A stretch of 64,000 nt of DNA from Trichomonas vaginalis G3 (Eukaryota; Parabasalia; Trichomonadida; Trichomonadidae): contig NC_067204.1 of the NCBI RefSeq assembly GCF_026262505.1, forward strand, positions 12,170,522 through 12,234,521, given 5' to 3'. Under the pieces are notes generated by a model. It had not been told where the DNA came from. It did no database searches and saw nothing but the letters and a program-made list of their open reading frames with translations. How positions within the stretch are numbered: position 1 is the stretch's first letter; the number at the start of each line of letters is the position of its first letter. Of the stretch, positions 29,773 through 40,200 are shown piece by piece. The translations under genes and the position numbers were made by a program.

Positions 29773-29960
29773 TTGTGGCAAAAATTTTTAATTAAATTTC
29801 TCAAATATTCGATTTGAGCTGAAAATAATGATTTCTTTTGTTTATACATGATGATTAATTTCTATTGATTTTTATTTACAAAATTATACGTTTTTTCTGT
29901 TTACGTGACAAATTTAAGAAATGCTGTCAAATTTATGGATAAAAAATTCCTAAAATTTAA

Positions 29961-30281
29961 ATGAGCTCAAGTGATCCTCAATTTCATGCAGAACATGAAG
30001 CTCAGAGACTAAACGAAGAGACTGTGGACATAATAGACGAAGTCAGAAATCTGAAAGCCCAAGGAATAACAGACGCAAATTTACAAGAAACAAAAGAAAA
30101 ATTTCAACAATTAATTGAACAAAACAAAGAACTTGCAAAAGAAAGAAAGGAAATAACAGAAGAACTTAAACAAAATTTGGTCATTTTACTTAATTTGAAA
30201 GTATTATTTGGAGATATTAATTTAACAACTAAATTACTCAATAACACTGAGGATAAAATCATTGAAAAGCTACCAAATTAA
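29961..30281 (+). CDS. Small coiled-coil protein, unknown
   Basis: This 106-aa, highly charged helical protein (AEHEAQRLNEETVDIIDEV, ETKEKFQQLIEQNKELAKE) has a predicted continuous coiled coil over residues 15-75 and no other domain. I do not recognise a family; centromere, flagellar and prefoldin-like small proteins can all look like this. Its start lies 188 bp from the start of the divergent phosphodiesterase gene. The spacer holds TGACA and TGTCA elements at 29,906 and 29,925. Confidence 0.65.
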   Translation: MSSSDPQFHAEHEAQRLNEETVDIIDEVRNLKAQGITDANLQETKEKFQQLIEQNKELAKERKEITEELKQNLVILLNLKVLFGDINLTTKLLNNTEDKIIEKLPN

Positions 30282-30536
30282 TAAATACTGTTTCTTTCTT
30301 TTTGATTTTCAATTTTTGTTTCAAAAATAAATATGATTGCGTCATTCTTAAAATTCTGTTATAGAATATTTCTTAAAAACTCATGTTAGTTAATTACATT
30401 AATCATTTAGTGTAAAATTATGATTAATTTTGGAATAAAAAAAATGTTTGTTATTTGATTAGATTTTCCTTTTGAACCTTTCGTGTTTGCTAGAAAATAA
30501 CATAAAAATAGTTATAATATAATTTTTTACAACATT

Positions 30537-31484
30537 TTAAACAAAGTATTGTGACATAACTTGCTTACTAGGTGGAATAACTCTTTCAGAATCTGGGACG
30601 GCCGCATAAACATTAAAATCAAGGGATGTTTGTGAACCTTTATGGGATACAGTACAAATAGACGCGTAATTTGTTGGTTTATAGCAGTAATTGGGAGCTG
30701 ACCAAACTGTCAATACTTGGTTATCAAATTGAAGATCGTATCCTTGTTTAACGAGTTGATGAGCTCTAATCATCGTCTGAGTTTTATTGAGGTGGTGGAA
30801 TCGAGCTGTGACATCAGGACCAAACCTATAACCATCTCCACGAGGAGAAGTTTGGAAACCTGAAACAAATTTGTCTGGATCGGACCAAAGCAAATCTGAT
30901 AAAGGACCTGTCATAATCGGCTCACAGAATCTATGTATTGAGTTAATTTGATCAATCATTTGAATTGCAGGTGATAAACCGCCATGGCAGCAGAAAATAT
31001 TTGTTCCTATTAATGCTGCAATTGGCAAGAAATTAAACATATTGCAGCAGCGCTGGCATACTGTTGAATTTCCAAATTTTTCAAGGCATTCTTGGTAAAA
31101 GCCGTAGGTAAAAGTAATAGAACTGCATTCGTGGTTTCCTCGAAGTAAATAAACTTGTGTTGGATATTTGATTTTAAGGCATACTAAATACATTAATACT
31201 TCAAGACTATAATAGCCACGATCAACATAATCACCTAAAAATAGATATTTCGAAAATGGAGGTGGTGCTTCCATTTTGAAAATTTCTAAAAAGTCATACA
31301 ATTGACCATGAATATCACCTACTGTAATTATTGGACTGTGAAGGTGAAGAATGTTGCCTTCTCTAACAAGTAACTCTGTAACTTTATCACATGCAGCAAA
31401 TACTTCTTCTTGCGTAATTGGAACAGGAGGGCGTGCAAGAATTTTCTCGAGTACGACATCTGGATTAAAATCTCCTTCGCTCAT
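30537..31484 (-). CDS. PP2A-family serine/threonine phosphatase catalytic subunit
   Basis: This 315-aa catalytic subunit has all metallophosphatase motifs: GDIHGQ, LGDYVDRG, LLRGNHE, CCHGGLSP, and the late conserved His in TMIRAHQLVKQGY. Sequence such as YGFYQECLEKFGNSTVC, LLWSDPDKFVSGFQTSPRG and SAPNYCYKPTN places it nearer PP2A/PP4/PP6 than PP1. The C-terminus is QYFV, where PP2A ends in DYFL, so the regulatory tail is altered. I chose the ATG at 31,484: upstream codons stay open for 34 residues but have only a TTG and no ATG before a stop. Confidence 0.88.
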   Translation of the reverse strand: MSEGDFNPDVVLEKILARPPVPITQEEVFAACDKVTELLVREGNILHLHSPIITVGDIHGQLYDFLEIFKMEAPPPFSKYLFLGDYVDRGYYSLEVLMYLVCLKIKYPTQVYLLRGNHECSSITFTYGFYQECLEKFGNSTVCQRCCNMFNFLPIAALIGTNIFCCHGGLSPAIQMIDQINSIHRFCEPIMTGPLSDLLWSDPDKFVSGFQTSPRGDGYRFGPDVTARFHHLNKTQTMIRAHQLVKQGYDLQFDNQVLTVWSAPNYCYKPTNYASICTVSHKGSQTSLDFNVYAAVPDSERVIPPSKQVMSQYFV

Positions 31485-31860
31485 TCTCCTTCCCAATATT
31501 TTTGACGGTTTTGACACTTCTCGAGAAAAAATAGCTCGTAAATCACATTTGTTTGGAAATTTTGATTTGCTTTGGTCTATTGACAAAATGTGTGTTGATT
31601 ATAGCTTTAGTGCGTGAAAAATCATGTTTCAGAACATGGATTGCGGATAATCTATTTTAACTAAGTGTTTTACAGTATGAAATCAGCTTATAAAGACTTT
31701 AAACACTAAAATATTGAGGAACAATCAATATTAGTAAAGAAAGAGCAGATCCAAAAAAAATGAAATATTCCCAAATGAAACAGATCAATAATCTTAGTCA
31801 TACGAAAGTATACATTTTTCAAGTTTAGAATGTTTGGAGTTATAGTTATTAGTTATATTA
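31485..31860. other. Intergenic; promoter side of the phosphatase gene
   Basis: This is AT-rich with no separate gene. The 34 open codons directly upstream of the phosphatase ATG (to 31,586) have coding-like composition, so a longer N-terminus begun at a non-ATG codon or by splicing cannot be fully excluded. Confidence 0.3.
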
Positions 31861-32903
31861 AGGGTGCACCCGTATGTACGTTTATTTGAGAGGAGGAGGA
31901 TTACCCTCTCAATTTTGAGGGATTCGTTAGTTTATTTTCTCGATGAATATGCAATAAAATTTGATTTTTACCTTATCAATATACTTCATATAATATACAC
32001 ATGTTCATGTAAAAACTTTTTTCCAAAATCCTCAGGAATTAAGGGATTTTTGAATTTTAAGAATTTTTTTCGAATTTTTTCGAAAAAAAAAATATTTTCA
32101 GAACAGCCTTAACGGCTAAGATTTAGGAACAATGTTAAGTATCAAAAAGAAAGGAGGTCTGATATAGACAACATATATCGTTGAAGGTTGAAAAAATCTC
32201 TAATATTTGAGCCCAAAATTTCAAATTTTAATTTTTTGAAAAAAGAGGCCACCCGTATGTACGTTTATTTGAGAGGAGGAGGAATATATTTTTGAAAGGG
32301 TGAAACATTATGAATATGTTAATTATATAATAATATGTATTATTATAAAAAAGAAAAAATAAAGCACGTTAAAATTTTTCTTTCTTGATTTTTTACAAAA
32401 TCTACTTAGAATTATGCAAAATATGACTAAATAATTATAAATTTCAAGTTAAATTTAATTTTGATAAATAATTTAAATTTTCAAAATATCAAGTTCAGTT
32501 CGACTATGTATGTAGTAATTTCTCAATAAAGTGCCAAAACCCTATTAAAATATATGAACATTTTCAACATTTTAATGTTTTTATTTAAAAATTTGATGGA
32601 ATATGAGCTTCAAAACAATTATTATGTAAATAAAAATAATTAATATATATGTATTTATTCGTATTACAACCGTAGTAAGTCGATTCTTCCTTTCTTCTAC
32701 TGAGTTTTGAATTTGATTTCGAATTGTAAAGAGATTCAAAGGGAAAATACTAGCGGAGAAAAACTACCTCCATGAAAGGGTCATAATGGACTCAAGTTGT
32801 ATTTTTGATATTTTTTGCTTTTCGAGCCTAAATAGGTAGCCAATAATGCCTAAAAATAAGGTTCTAAATTCTGAAGTTTACATGATCCTCTCGTGTGCAC
32901 CCT
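31861..32903. mobile_element. Non-autonomous element with AGGGTGCAC ends
   Basis: AGGGTGCAC at 31,861 and its reverse complement GTGCACCCT ending at 32,903 form short inverted ends (the match extends outward as ATATTA/TAATAT). Left subterminal sequence CCCGTATGTACGTTTATTTG with GAGAGGAGGAGG recurs at 32,251, and the right 80 bp (CTAAATAGGTAGCCA... to GTGCACCC) recur at 33,225-33,303, so two related copies overlap or are nested. There is no transposase. Confidence 0.5.
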
Positions 32904-33302
32904 TAATATTCTCCTTATATGAATTAAAATTTTTATAATTTTATTTTCTTTCATTTTCAAACTTATTTTTATTAAATTTGTTGTTAAGTTTGACCGAGGA
33001 AATGTTTAATCTTTTAATGTTAATTCTAATTTTGTCTTATTACATTTAAAATGTAAAGAAGTTCAAAAGATTATAATAAAAATATCCAAGATATAGAATT
33101 AATGATGTAAATATGTTCCAAATGTACATTATATTAATAATTTTATTTCCAAAATAAGTATATGCATATGAAAATGTTCAGCCGAACAACTATATAGAAC
33201 TTAATCTGATGTATCGTATTGATTACTAAATAGGTAGCCAAGATAATGCCTAAAAATAAGGTTCTAAATTCTGAAGTTTACATGATCCTCTCGTGTGCAC
33301 CC
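32251..33302. repeat. Second, overlapping copy of the same element family
   Basis: The left-end motif ACCCGTATGTACGTTTATTT at 32,251 and the right-end motif CATGATCCTCTCGTGTGCAC, which ends in CCC at 33,302, repeat the termini of the element at 31,861-32,903, though the terminal AGGGTGCAC is not kept on the left. This copy is probably the product of a nested insertion or partial duplication. Confidence 0.4.
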
Positions 33303-33305
33303 TTA

Positions 33306-35068
33306 GGGGTTCTGACCGACCACCTATCTCCTCTCAAAATTTTCAACTTTGGTGTCTCATATCTTGGCGAATACTAGGCATCAGCCTAAACGCCCGGTAC
33401 ATCTTTCCAACCTATAAGATATAGTATTTAAAAATACCCCAAAGTGAGGTCTTTATCGATGATCATTTTTTCGCCTTGCTTTTTCGATTTTTTCGATTTT
33501 TTTCGGATTTTTTTCAATATGCCAAATGAGTGAAAAAATTTATGAATATTCGATGGATTTTTTATAATTTTGTACACATATTCTGTGATCAATACCTATG
33601 CATATTTTATCACCAAATACAGTAAAGAGATTTCTGACACGTAAACTTTACGTGTCAGAGCGAGGTTGATAGAAAAAATTGAGAGGGAGGCCGAAATTGG
33701 TATTATTTTAAAATTTTATAACAATTATGTCCAAAATTTAACACAGATTACCATTTCAATATTCATTTTTTCATAACCCTTAATTTTTGAATTTAATATA
33801 ACTAATTCGCAAAATTGACCAGCGATCACTAAGTATTATATTTGCACTGCAAAAATAGCAATAATGGTGAAGAAAAATTGGTTTGATTGCATATATTAGG
33901 TTAATATAGCGTATATTTTGCAAAGAGATCATGTTCTATTCTTGAGTCAACTGGATATTATTATGATTTTATGTGAGTAATGATGTTTCCAAATTAAATT
34001 TGAAAATACGATTAACAAATCATGAATAATTAAAATACTTCGCAAAAAGTAAATTTTTATTATATATATTTGCACCATTTATCTGCCAGGAGATAGGATA
34101 TGCATATATCAAATACAATTTTATCTGCTTGAAGATTTGCTAGTAAGGATGATTAATTATTCTAATAAAATTACTTTAACCAATAAAGTAACAGTATCTG
34201 TTAGTCAAATTTTCCATAAAAATACAATTCGTCAAATTATGTAACTCGATAATCCTCATATTGCGATATGAAATGTATATCTTTAGATTAATTATATATC
34301 TTTCTATATATTATCACAGATAATGTATGTGACTTATTGTATAAGATAATTATGTTTCTTTGTTATATTTCACAAACTAAGTTTATATATATTAGGAATT
34401 TTCAATTCCAGACCAAATGAACATAATATATGACCATTATCAGCAAGTCGCATGCTGCTTTATATTACTATATTCAAGTGTCAACGAGATTAAATAGAAT
34501 TTTTTCTTAAATATTAAAGTAACAAATAAAATTTCATCTGCAATGACTAGGAAATAGAATGTGTGGCAATAGATGAGACTAAATATGCATGGACAGCATC
34601 ATTTATTTGTTATTGAAAAAGTTTGAGCAAAATTAGTAAAAAAATCGATAAAATGTTATACATTTATGCATACTCTTACATTTCTATAGATACTATATAT
34701 CTAAATTAGCTAGAATTTGTATTTTTGACGAAATTGTATTCAATGATTATGGATTGGGGTGGTCTCGAAGCCCCGCTTGGCGATGGATATTTTCTGTACA
34801 TATAAGTGCTGCCAAATCCGTAACTTTGAAAATTTTGTCATTTTTACCACATATTTTTAAAATGAGAAAATCAAAAATTGATACCATAAATTGCTTTTTT
34901 CAAATTCATATAGTGGATTTGAGATTCACCTATCATATATGTATTGAATATTATGAAGTAACACTATCATGGTGTGTGGGGTACATGGAATAATATCAAT
35001 CATGAAGGCATATACAGTGTCTCGAAGTGGAAGAAAATTGAGAGGATATAGTTGGTCGGTCAGAACCC
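33306..35068. mobile_element. Inverted-repeat element flanked by TTA (Harbinger-like ends)
   Basis: The left end GGGGTTCTGACCGACCACCT at 33,306 continues CTCCTCTCAAAATTTTC. It is matched by the complement GAGAGGATATAGTTGGTCGG, then TCAGAACCC ending 35,068, giving inverted repeats of about 40 bp. Both ends are flanked by TTA (33,303-33,305 and 35,069-35,071), a 3-bp TWA-type duplication as made by PIF/Harbinger transposases. The 1.76 kb inside has no convincing gene, so it would depend on a transposase elsewhere. It starts exactly at the TTA that also flanks the preceding element. Confidence 0.6.
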
Positions 35069-35071
35069 TTA

Positions 35072-35870
35072 AAAATCTTTTGAGAAAAAAAAACATTTTT
35101 TATAAGGTCGATGAAAAAATAATATAAATATAATTTCAAAATATAACGATCTGGTATTTAGATTTGTTTAATATTATCAGAGTTTAGTAAAATGCATGTT
35201 TAAAATATAGTATGCATGCCTTTAGCATTTAATTATCAAAATAAAATATATTATAAGAAAAACGTAAAAACAACAGAAATTGTAATGTGCTTAGACCTTG
35301 GAGGTCATGGTAAGAAAAGTTAAATGAGTATATTGTAAAATAAATGATAAATTTTTGAAATTTTATACGGAGATATCAAACAATCAGGAAAATCATCTTA
35401 GGGCAACCGTGATGGATATACTGATAAAACTTTGCAGAAATGAAAGATCTAGATGATCTTTAGAAATGGGGCCATTAGCATTAGAAAAATTGAGAAAATT
35501 TCAAAATCATATGAAATTTCAATATTAAATCAATTTTAGATATGAATGATATCAATCATATTGATAAATAAAAAAGTGGCCGTTTAAATTTAGATAGTGC
35601 ACGTTTAAAAATAAAATTCAGAGATAATTCAAATGATAAATGATTATATAGACAATATCCAATGTAATAATGCAAAATAATAATTCAATGCTTCTCAATT
35701 GAATAGGACATTGTGAAGTGTGCAAAAATTTTGCAAAAAATCGTGGATTTGTTTACTATTATATATTCGCTATGCATACCATTATTTGAACACATAACGA
35801 TTATCTTGAATTCAAAATCACGTTGAGTGATTTCATGACATAATGAATGATTCTGAACAACTGATGACAT
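35072..35870. other. Intergenic region, no gene seen
   Basis: This is AT-rich DNA between the TTA-flanked element and the 112-bp repeat array. A 61-codon minus-strand frame at 35,685-35,870 (with DFEFKIIVMCSNN) may be a relic of a longer gene but is too short to call. Confidence 0.4.
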
Positions 35871-36122
35871 AACTCAGGTTTTTTGAATAATAAAAAAAGA
35901 GAACTTCATAATTTCACATTGTTTTTAATCAAGACTTATTTACGTTATCACAGTTTATATATTTTATAGTATGTCTCAAATCAACTCAGGTTTTTTGAAT
36001 AATAAAAAAAGAGAACTTCATAATTTCACATTGTTTTTAATCAAGACTTATTTACGTTATCACAGTTTATATATTTTATAGTATGTCTCAAATCAACTCA
36101 GGTTTTTTGAATAATAAAAAAA
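35871..36122 (+). repeat. Left 112-bp tandem array (2.25 copies)
   Basis: The motif AACTCAGGTTTTTTGAATAA starts at 35,871, 35,983 and 36,095, a 112-bp unit with near-perfect copies. The reverse complement of the same unit forms a longer array at 63,083-63,741. The array stops abruptly in AATAATAAAAAAAG, where Helitron coding sequence begins without a start codon. The two arrays thus bracket a 27-kb island in opposite orientation. Confidence 0.93.
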
Positions 36123-36905
36123 GATGCAGGAGTCATTCAAAACAAAGAAAATAATGAATCTTTAGATAACTTACTTCGTAAAATATGTCCTGGACAATTA
36201 GATAGTTCCAAATGCTGCAAAAATTGTGGAAGCGCTCTCCTTATGGGAGAAAGATGCCCATGTATTGGAATAAAGAATATTAAATCACACCTAATAGGTA
36301 ATACTGATTTTTCAGATCAGAACAATGAAAATTCGTCAAATGAAATAAATGATGAATATGATGAGATGTATTCAGATTTTGAAGAAGATGATGAGATTAA
36401 TAATAATATTGAAGAAGAAGAAATAACAAATTTACAAGAGGATATTCCTTCAAATGAATTTGTAAACCCACCTGACCAATCATTTATGGATTTAATTTTT
36501 AATAAAATTAAAGAAGATAAAAATTTTGGAAGAAAATTAAATCGAGATTGCCGACCAATAATCCATAACGCAAATATATCACAACCAAATAAGGATCATT
36601 CTGTTTTAATAATGAACGGTACACCATATGCAATTGATGAAAAACGGCAATTTTTGGAAATGGCATATGTCATTTTTTCTAATAAGGATAAAGATGAACT
36701 GAAAAATTATAATTTAGCAAAAAAATACAATGAAGAAATCAAAGATTATATAGAAAGACTTTTAAGTCAAAATAAAAGAATAACAGAATACATGAATCAA
36801 CAAATGAGCATAAATGATAATATTGAAAAAATGAATGAGAGAGGGTCAAAGTTGCTATTTGTCACTTTTCCACAAGAATATAATGGGGAAAAAGTTATCA
36901 TATAG
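36123..36905 (+). pseudogene. Helitron protein, N-terminal region (partial)
   Basis: The open frame enters from the repeat array at 36,123 without a start codon; the first ATG is 36,243. It has a CxxC zinc finger (CPGQLDSSKCCKNCGSALL, then GERCPC) like the CxxC...W.E finger at the start of Helitron proteins. An acidic linker and a helical part (RPIIHNANISQPNKDHSVLI, QFLEMAYVIFSN) correspond to the region before the Rep domain. In related elements this is continuous with the Rep-helicase. Here it ends at a stop at 36,905, about 300 bp before the next ATG, with an insert-like sequence between. Confidence 0.65.
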
Positions 36906-37205
36906 TTGATCTCATTCACTGAGGTGAGAGATGCATGTAGTGTAATGTGATAAACAGTGGGATTGCTGCTCTAAGTCCTAGGTTCGAGACACATTGGCTT
37001 CATTTTTCTCCTTTTTATTGACGTAAACTATTCAATTTTTGTGTTCTCCATTCAAATTTCAGAATTTTTTTGCAGATTTCACGCTACATTCGAAGTTACC
37101 TTTTGTAACAACCACCACTGCCTACGAAAGACGAAAGTGTGTCACGATTTCACCCGGAAATCCGACGGTTGTTTAAGAGTATGCACTTTTGTCACCTACT
37201 CAAAA
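36906..37205 (+). other. Insert-like segment with weak tRNA-type boxes (possible SINE)
   Basis: These 300 bp separate two parts of the Helitron coding region and do not resemble Helitron protein. TAGTGTAATGTGATAAACA (about 36,937) resembles an A box and GGTTCGAGAC (about 36,982) a B box, roughly 40 nt apart, as in tRNA-derived SINEs. The presumed T-stem does not pair, so it is not a tRNA. A SINE is a guess; a decayed intron-like insert is the alternative. Confidence 0.25.
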
Positions 37206-40200
37206 ATGAATGCATTCATGGAAGGAAAAAGTGATGAAGGAATTAATATAGCAATAATCGGAGAAACATCTAATTTACAAAGAAATTCAAAAGAATATGC
37301 TGACAAAATAGAAAAAAATGAAAATGGAGAAATTTTTTATCATCCACAAATAGTTCCGTATTTGTCAGCTTTATACGATCAATTGGCGTTCCCACTAATT
37401 TTTTGGAACGGTCACGGAGGTTGTGGACGATTAAATAACAATGAAGAATGGTCATATAAACATATGAGGAGAACAGCGTGTTCATTGCTAATGCAGCCAA
37501 ATTCTCATTGGATACATAAATTGGGATATTTAAGAGAAGAGTATATATGCAGTATTTTCGGGAGAGATTTACATCACAGAATTGAAAACGCTTTTTATCG
37601 GCAAATAAATTTAAGAAGAGAAAGTGAAGTGAAGAAGAAAAGTGACAACCCCGAAGAAAATGAAGGAACAACAACATATATTCCGTCAAGCTTTACAAAT
37701 GGGCCAGCATATTGGAAAAAGATAGGAAAGAAAGTCATCTTACTGTCCACAAAATATGGTCAGCCCACACTTTTTATAACAATAACATGTAATCCAGGAT
37801 GGATCGAAAACATAGCATTAGATCGCTGTTCAGCAAATACAAATGCAGCAAACATTATGCTTATATATAATGAAAGGAGAAAAACTTTTATCAAATTCTT
37901 GAAAGATTCAAAAATTTTCGGTGATGTTAATGCTTTACTATGGCGTGACGAATTTCAGCAGAGAGGCTATCCGCACACGCATATCTTATTGTGGACCACA
38001 CTAGATACACAGAATGTCAATCAGTTGGATGATGTTATAAATACACAGTATCCGAAAACTAATGATATCAGGCAATTAGATAAATTTAATGATTTGAAGA
38101 TTCTTATCAACAAATATGAGATTCATGGTTGCACAAATAGATGTAAAGATAAAACAACGGGAAAATGCACTATGGGTTTTCCTAAGGAAGTAAGAGATCA
38201 AACAGAAATTATTAATGGAAGAGTTCATTATAAAAGGTCGGCAGAAGAAGTTAAAATAGTACCTCATAATTTAAAGATTCTTACATTATGGAGAGCTCAT
38301 CATGAGATTGAAATAGTTACTTCAAATGATTGCATTCTATATATTACTAAATATGTAACAAAATTTAGTGATTCAGCTGAAGTATCATTACAATCTCAGT
38401 TAAGATTTATACAAAAAGAAGTTGAAGAAAAAGACCAATTACACAAATATGGTGCATCAATTATAACAAGTTCTTGCCAGGCTTTCGGAACATTAGCAGG
38501 ATATCATAACTATGGTATGTTTCCAAAAGTAGAATTACTAAATTTTCATTTAGAAGGAGATAGAAAGATAGTTGAAAAGGCTGATGAAAGTGAAGAAGAT
38601 TTGTTGAAAAGAATTGATGATACTTTGAGCTATTTATTAAGATATTTTAGCAGGCCAAAAACAGAAGAATTCAGAAATTTGGCATTTGTGGAATACTATG
38701 AAAGATATATAGTATCTCCAAATAAACCAGCAAAAATTGAAGCAATTCAAGATGAAGGTAATGGAACAGATGATAAAACAAAAAGATGGGTGTATAGAAG
38801 GACAAAAGAATGTGTATTCGCCTTACAATTAGTACCATACCAGAACACAGAATTATTTTGTTTAAGGTTAATTTTAGAAAAAGTGCCAGGCTATTCCTAT
38901 AATGATTTGATAATGGGAAAAGAATCTTTTTTAAAAGCAGCAGAATCATTGAGATTAATTGAATCAGGAAAAGAAGCAAAAATTTGTTTGAAAGAGGGAA
39001 TAAAAAATGGATACTTTGGATATATTTTACGTCAAATGTTGGTAAATTTTTCAATTCAAGGCATCAATATAGAAAAATTGACATTAAAATTCCAAAATGA
39101 ATTAATGAAAGATTTAGAAGAAAAGACAATCGACAATTTATATATGCATTTATATTCGGAGTTCAAGTATGCAAAGGCAAAGTGTATTCCACAATTTTTA
39201 GTGAATTACGATCATTTATACAAATTGGAACAAAATAAAGAAAAAAATCAGAAAGATTTATCAGATTTAAATGAACAACAAGCTTTTGTAATGAAGGATA
39301 TTTTGAAAAATTGGGATAGAGATCAATTAATTTTTATTCAAGGTCGCGCCGGAACTGGGAAAACTTACTTTTGCAAGGAATTAATCAAAGAATTGGAAAA
39401 CCAAAAGAAAGATGTATTAATATGTGGTACAACTGGAATAGCAGCGTGTCAATATGAAAATGGTTGCACAGCACACTCATTATTTGGATTGAAATGTGAT
39501 ATTGAAGAAAATTTTGATGATTATAGTTCATTAATTGGAAAAGACAGTTACAAAGGTTACTTAATAAAAAAGGCAGATGTTATAATGATAGATGAAGTTT
39601 CCATGTTAACGCATACTATTGCAGAGAAAATATATTTCATTTTAAGATTCTTAATGTCAAGGAAAGATTGCAAGGGAGATGAATTGAAAAAAGAACCTGC
39701 ATTCGGAGGGAAGAAAATGATTTTTATTGGTGACTTTTTGCAATTACCCCCTGTTATCCCAAATAGCAAGTATTCATTGAGTGAAAAATTGATTACAAAA
39801 TGTTCATGGTGGAATATGGTGAAGATGTATGGATTATCAATGCCAATGCGTTGTTCCAACAAAGAATATAATAACTTCTTAATTAAAGTTGCAAATAATG
39901 AAGTAGGTGATATGAAATGGAGTGATTTGAAGGATATAACTGTGACAGATGACCCAAAGACGGCATTAGATTTCTTATTACACGGAGTTGATATGAGAAA
40001 TAAAATTCCACTGAAAATTCAATGGATTGCTGCAACTAACAATTTAGTTAATAAAGTCAACGAAGAAGTTGAAATTATGAAGTTAAATTCTATTTATGAT
40101 TATTGTCAAAACCAAGCAAATCCGGAAGAAGCAAAAAAGTCATTAGATTTTGGAAAAATATACGCCATAACGAATATACAGACAGAAGATAATAAGAAAA

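Noticed and set aside
34754-34993. 79-codon frame inside the TTA-flanked element
   Set aside because: No transposase motif and a noncoding-like composition.
35685-35870. 61-codon minus-strand frame with DFEFKIIVMCSNN
   Set aside because: It vaguely resembles the N-terminus of some trichomonad repeat proteins but is too short and isolated to support.
35871-36122. Tandem arrays (112, 121, 122, 123, 159 bp) considered as CRISPR arrays
   Set aside because: Units are contiguous with no unique spacers, no cas genes are present, and the host is eukaryotic.
36930-37010. tRNA gene in the Helitron
   Set aside because: Box-like sequences exist, but the T-stem and acceptor arms do not pair.
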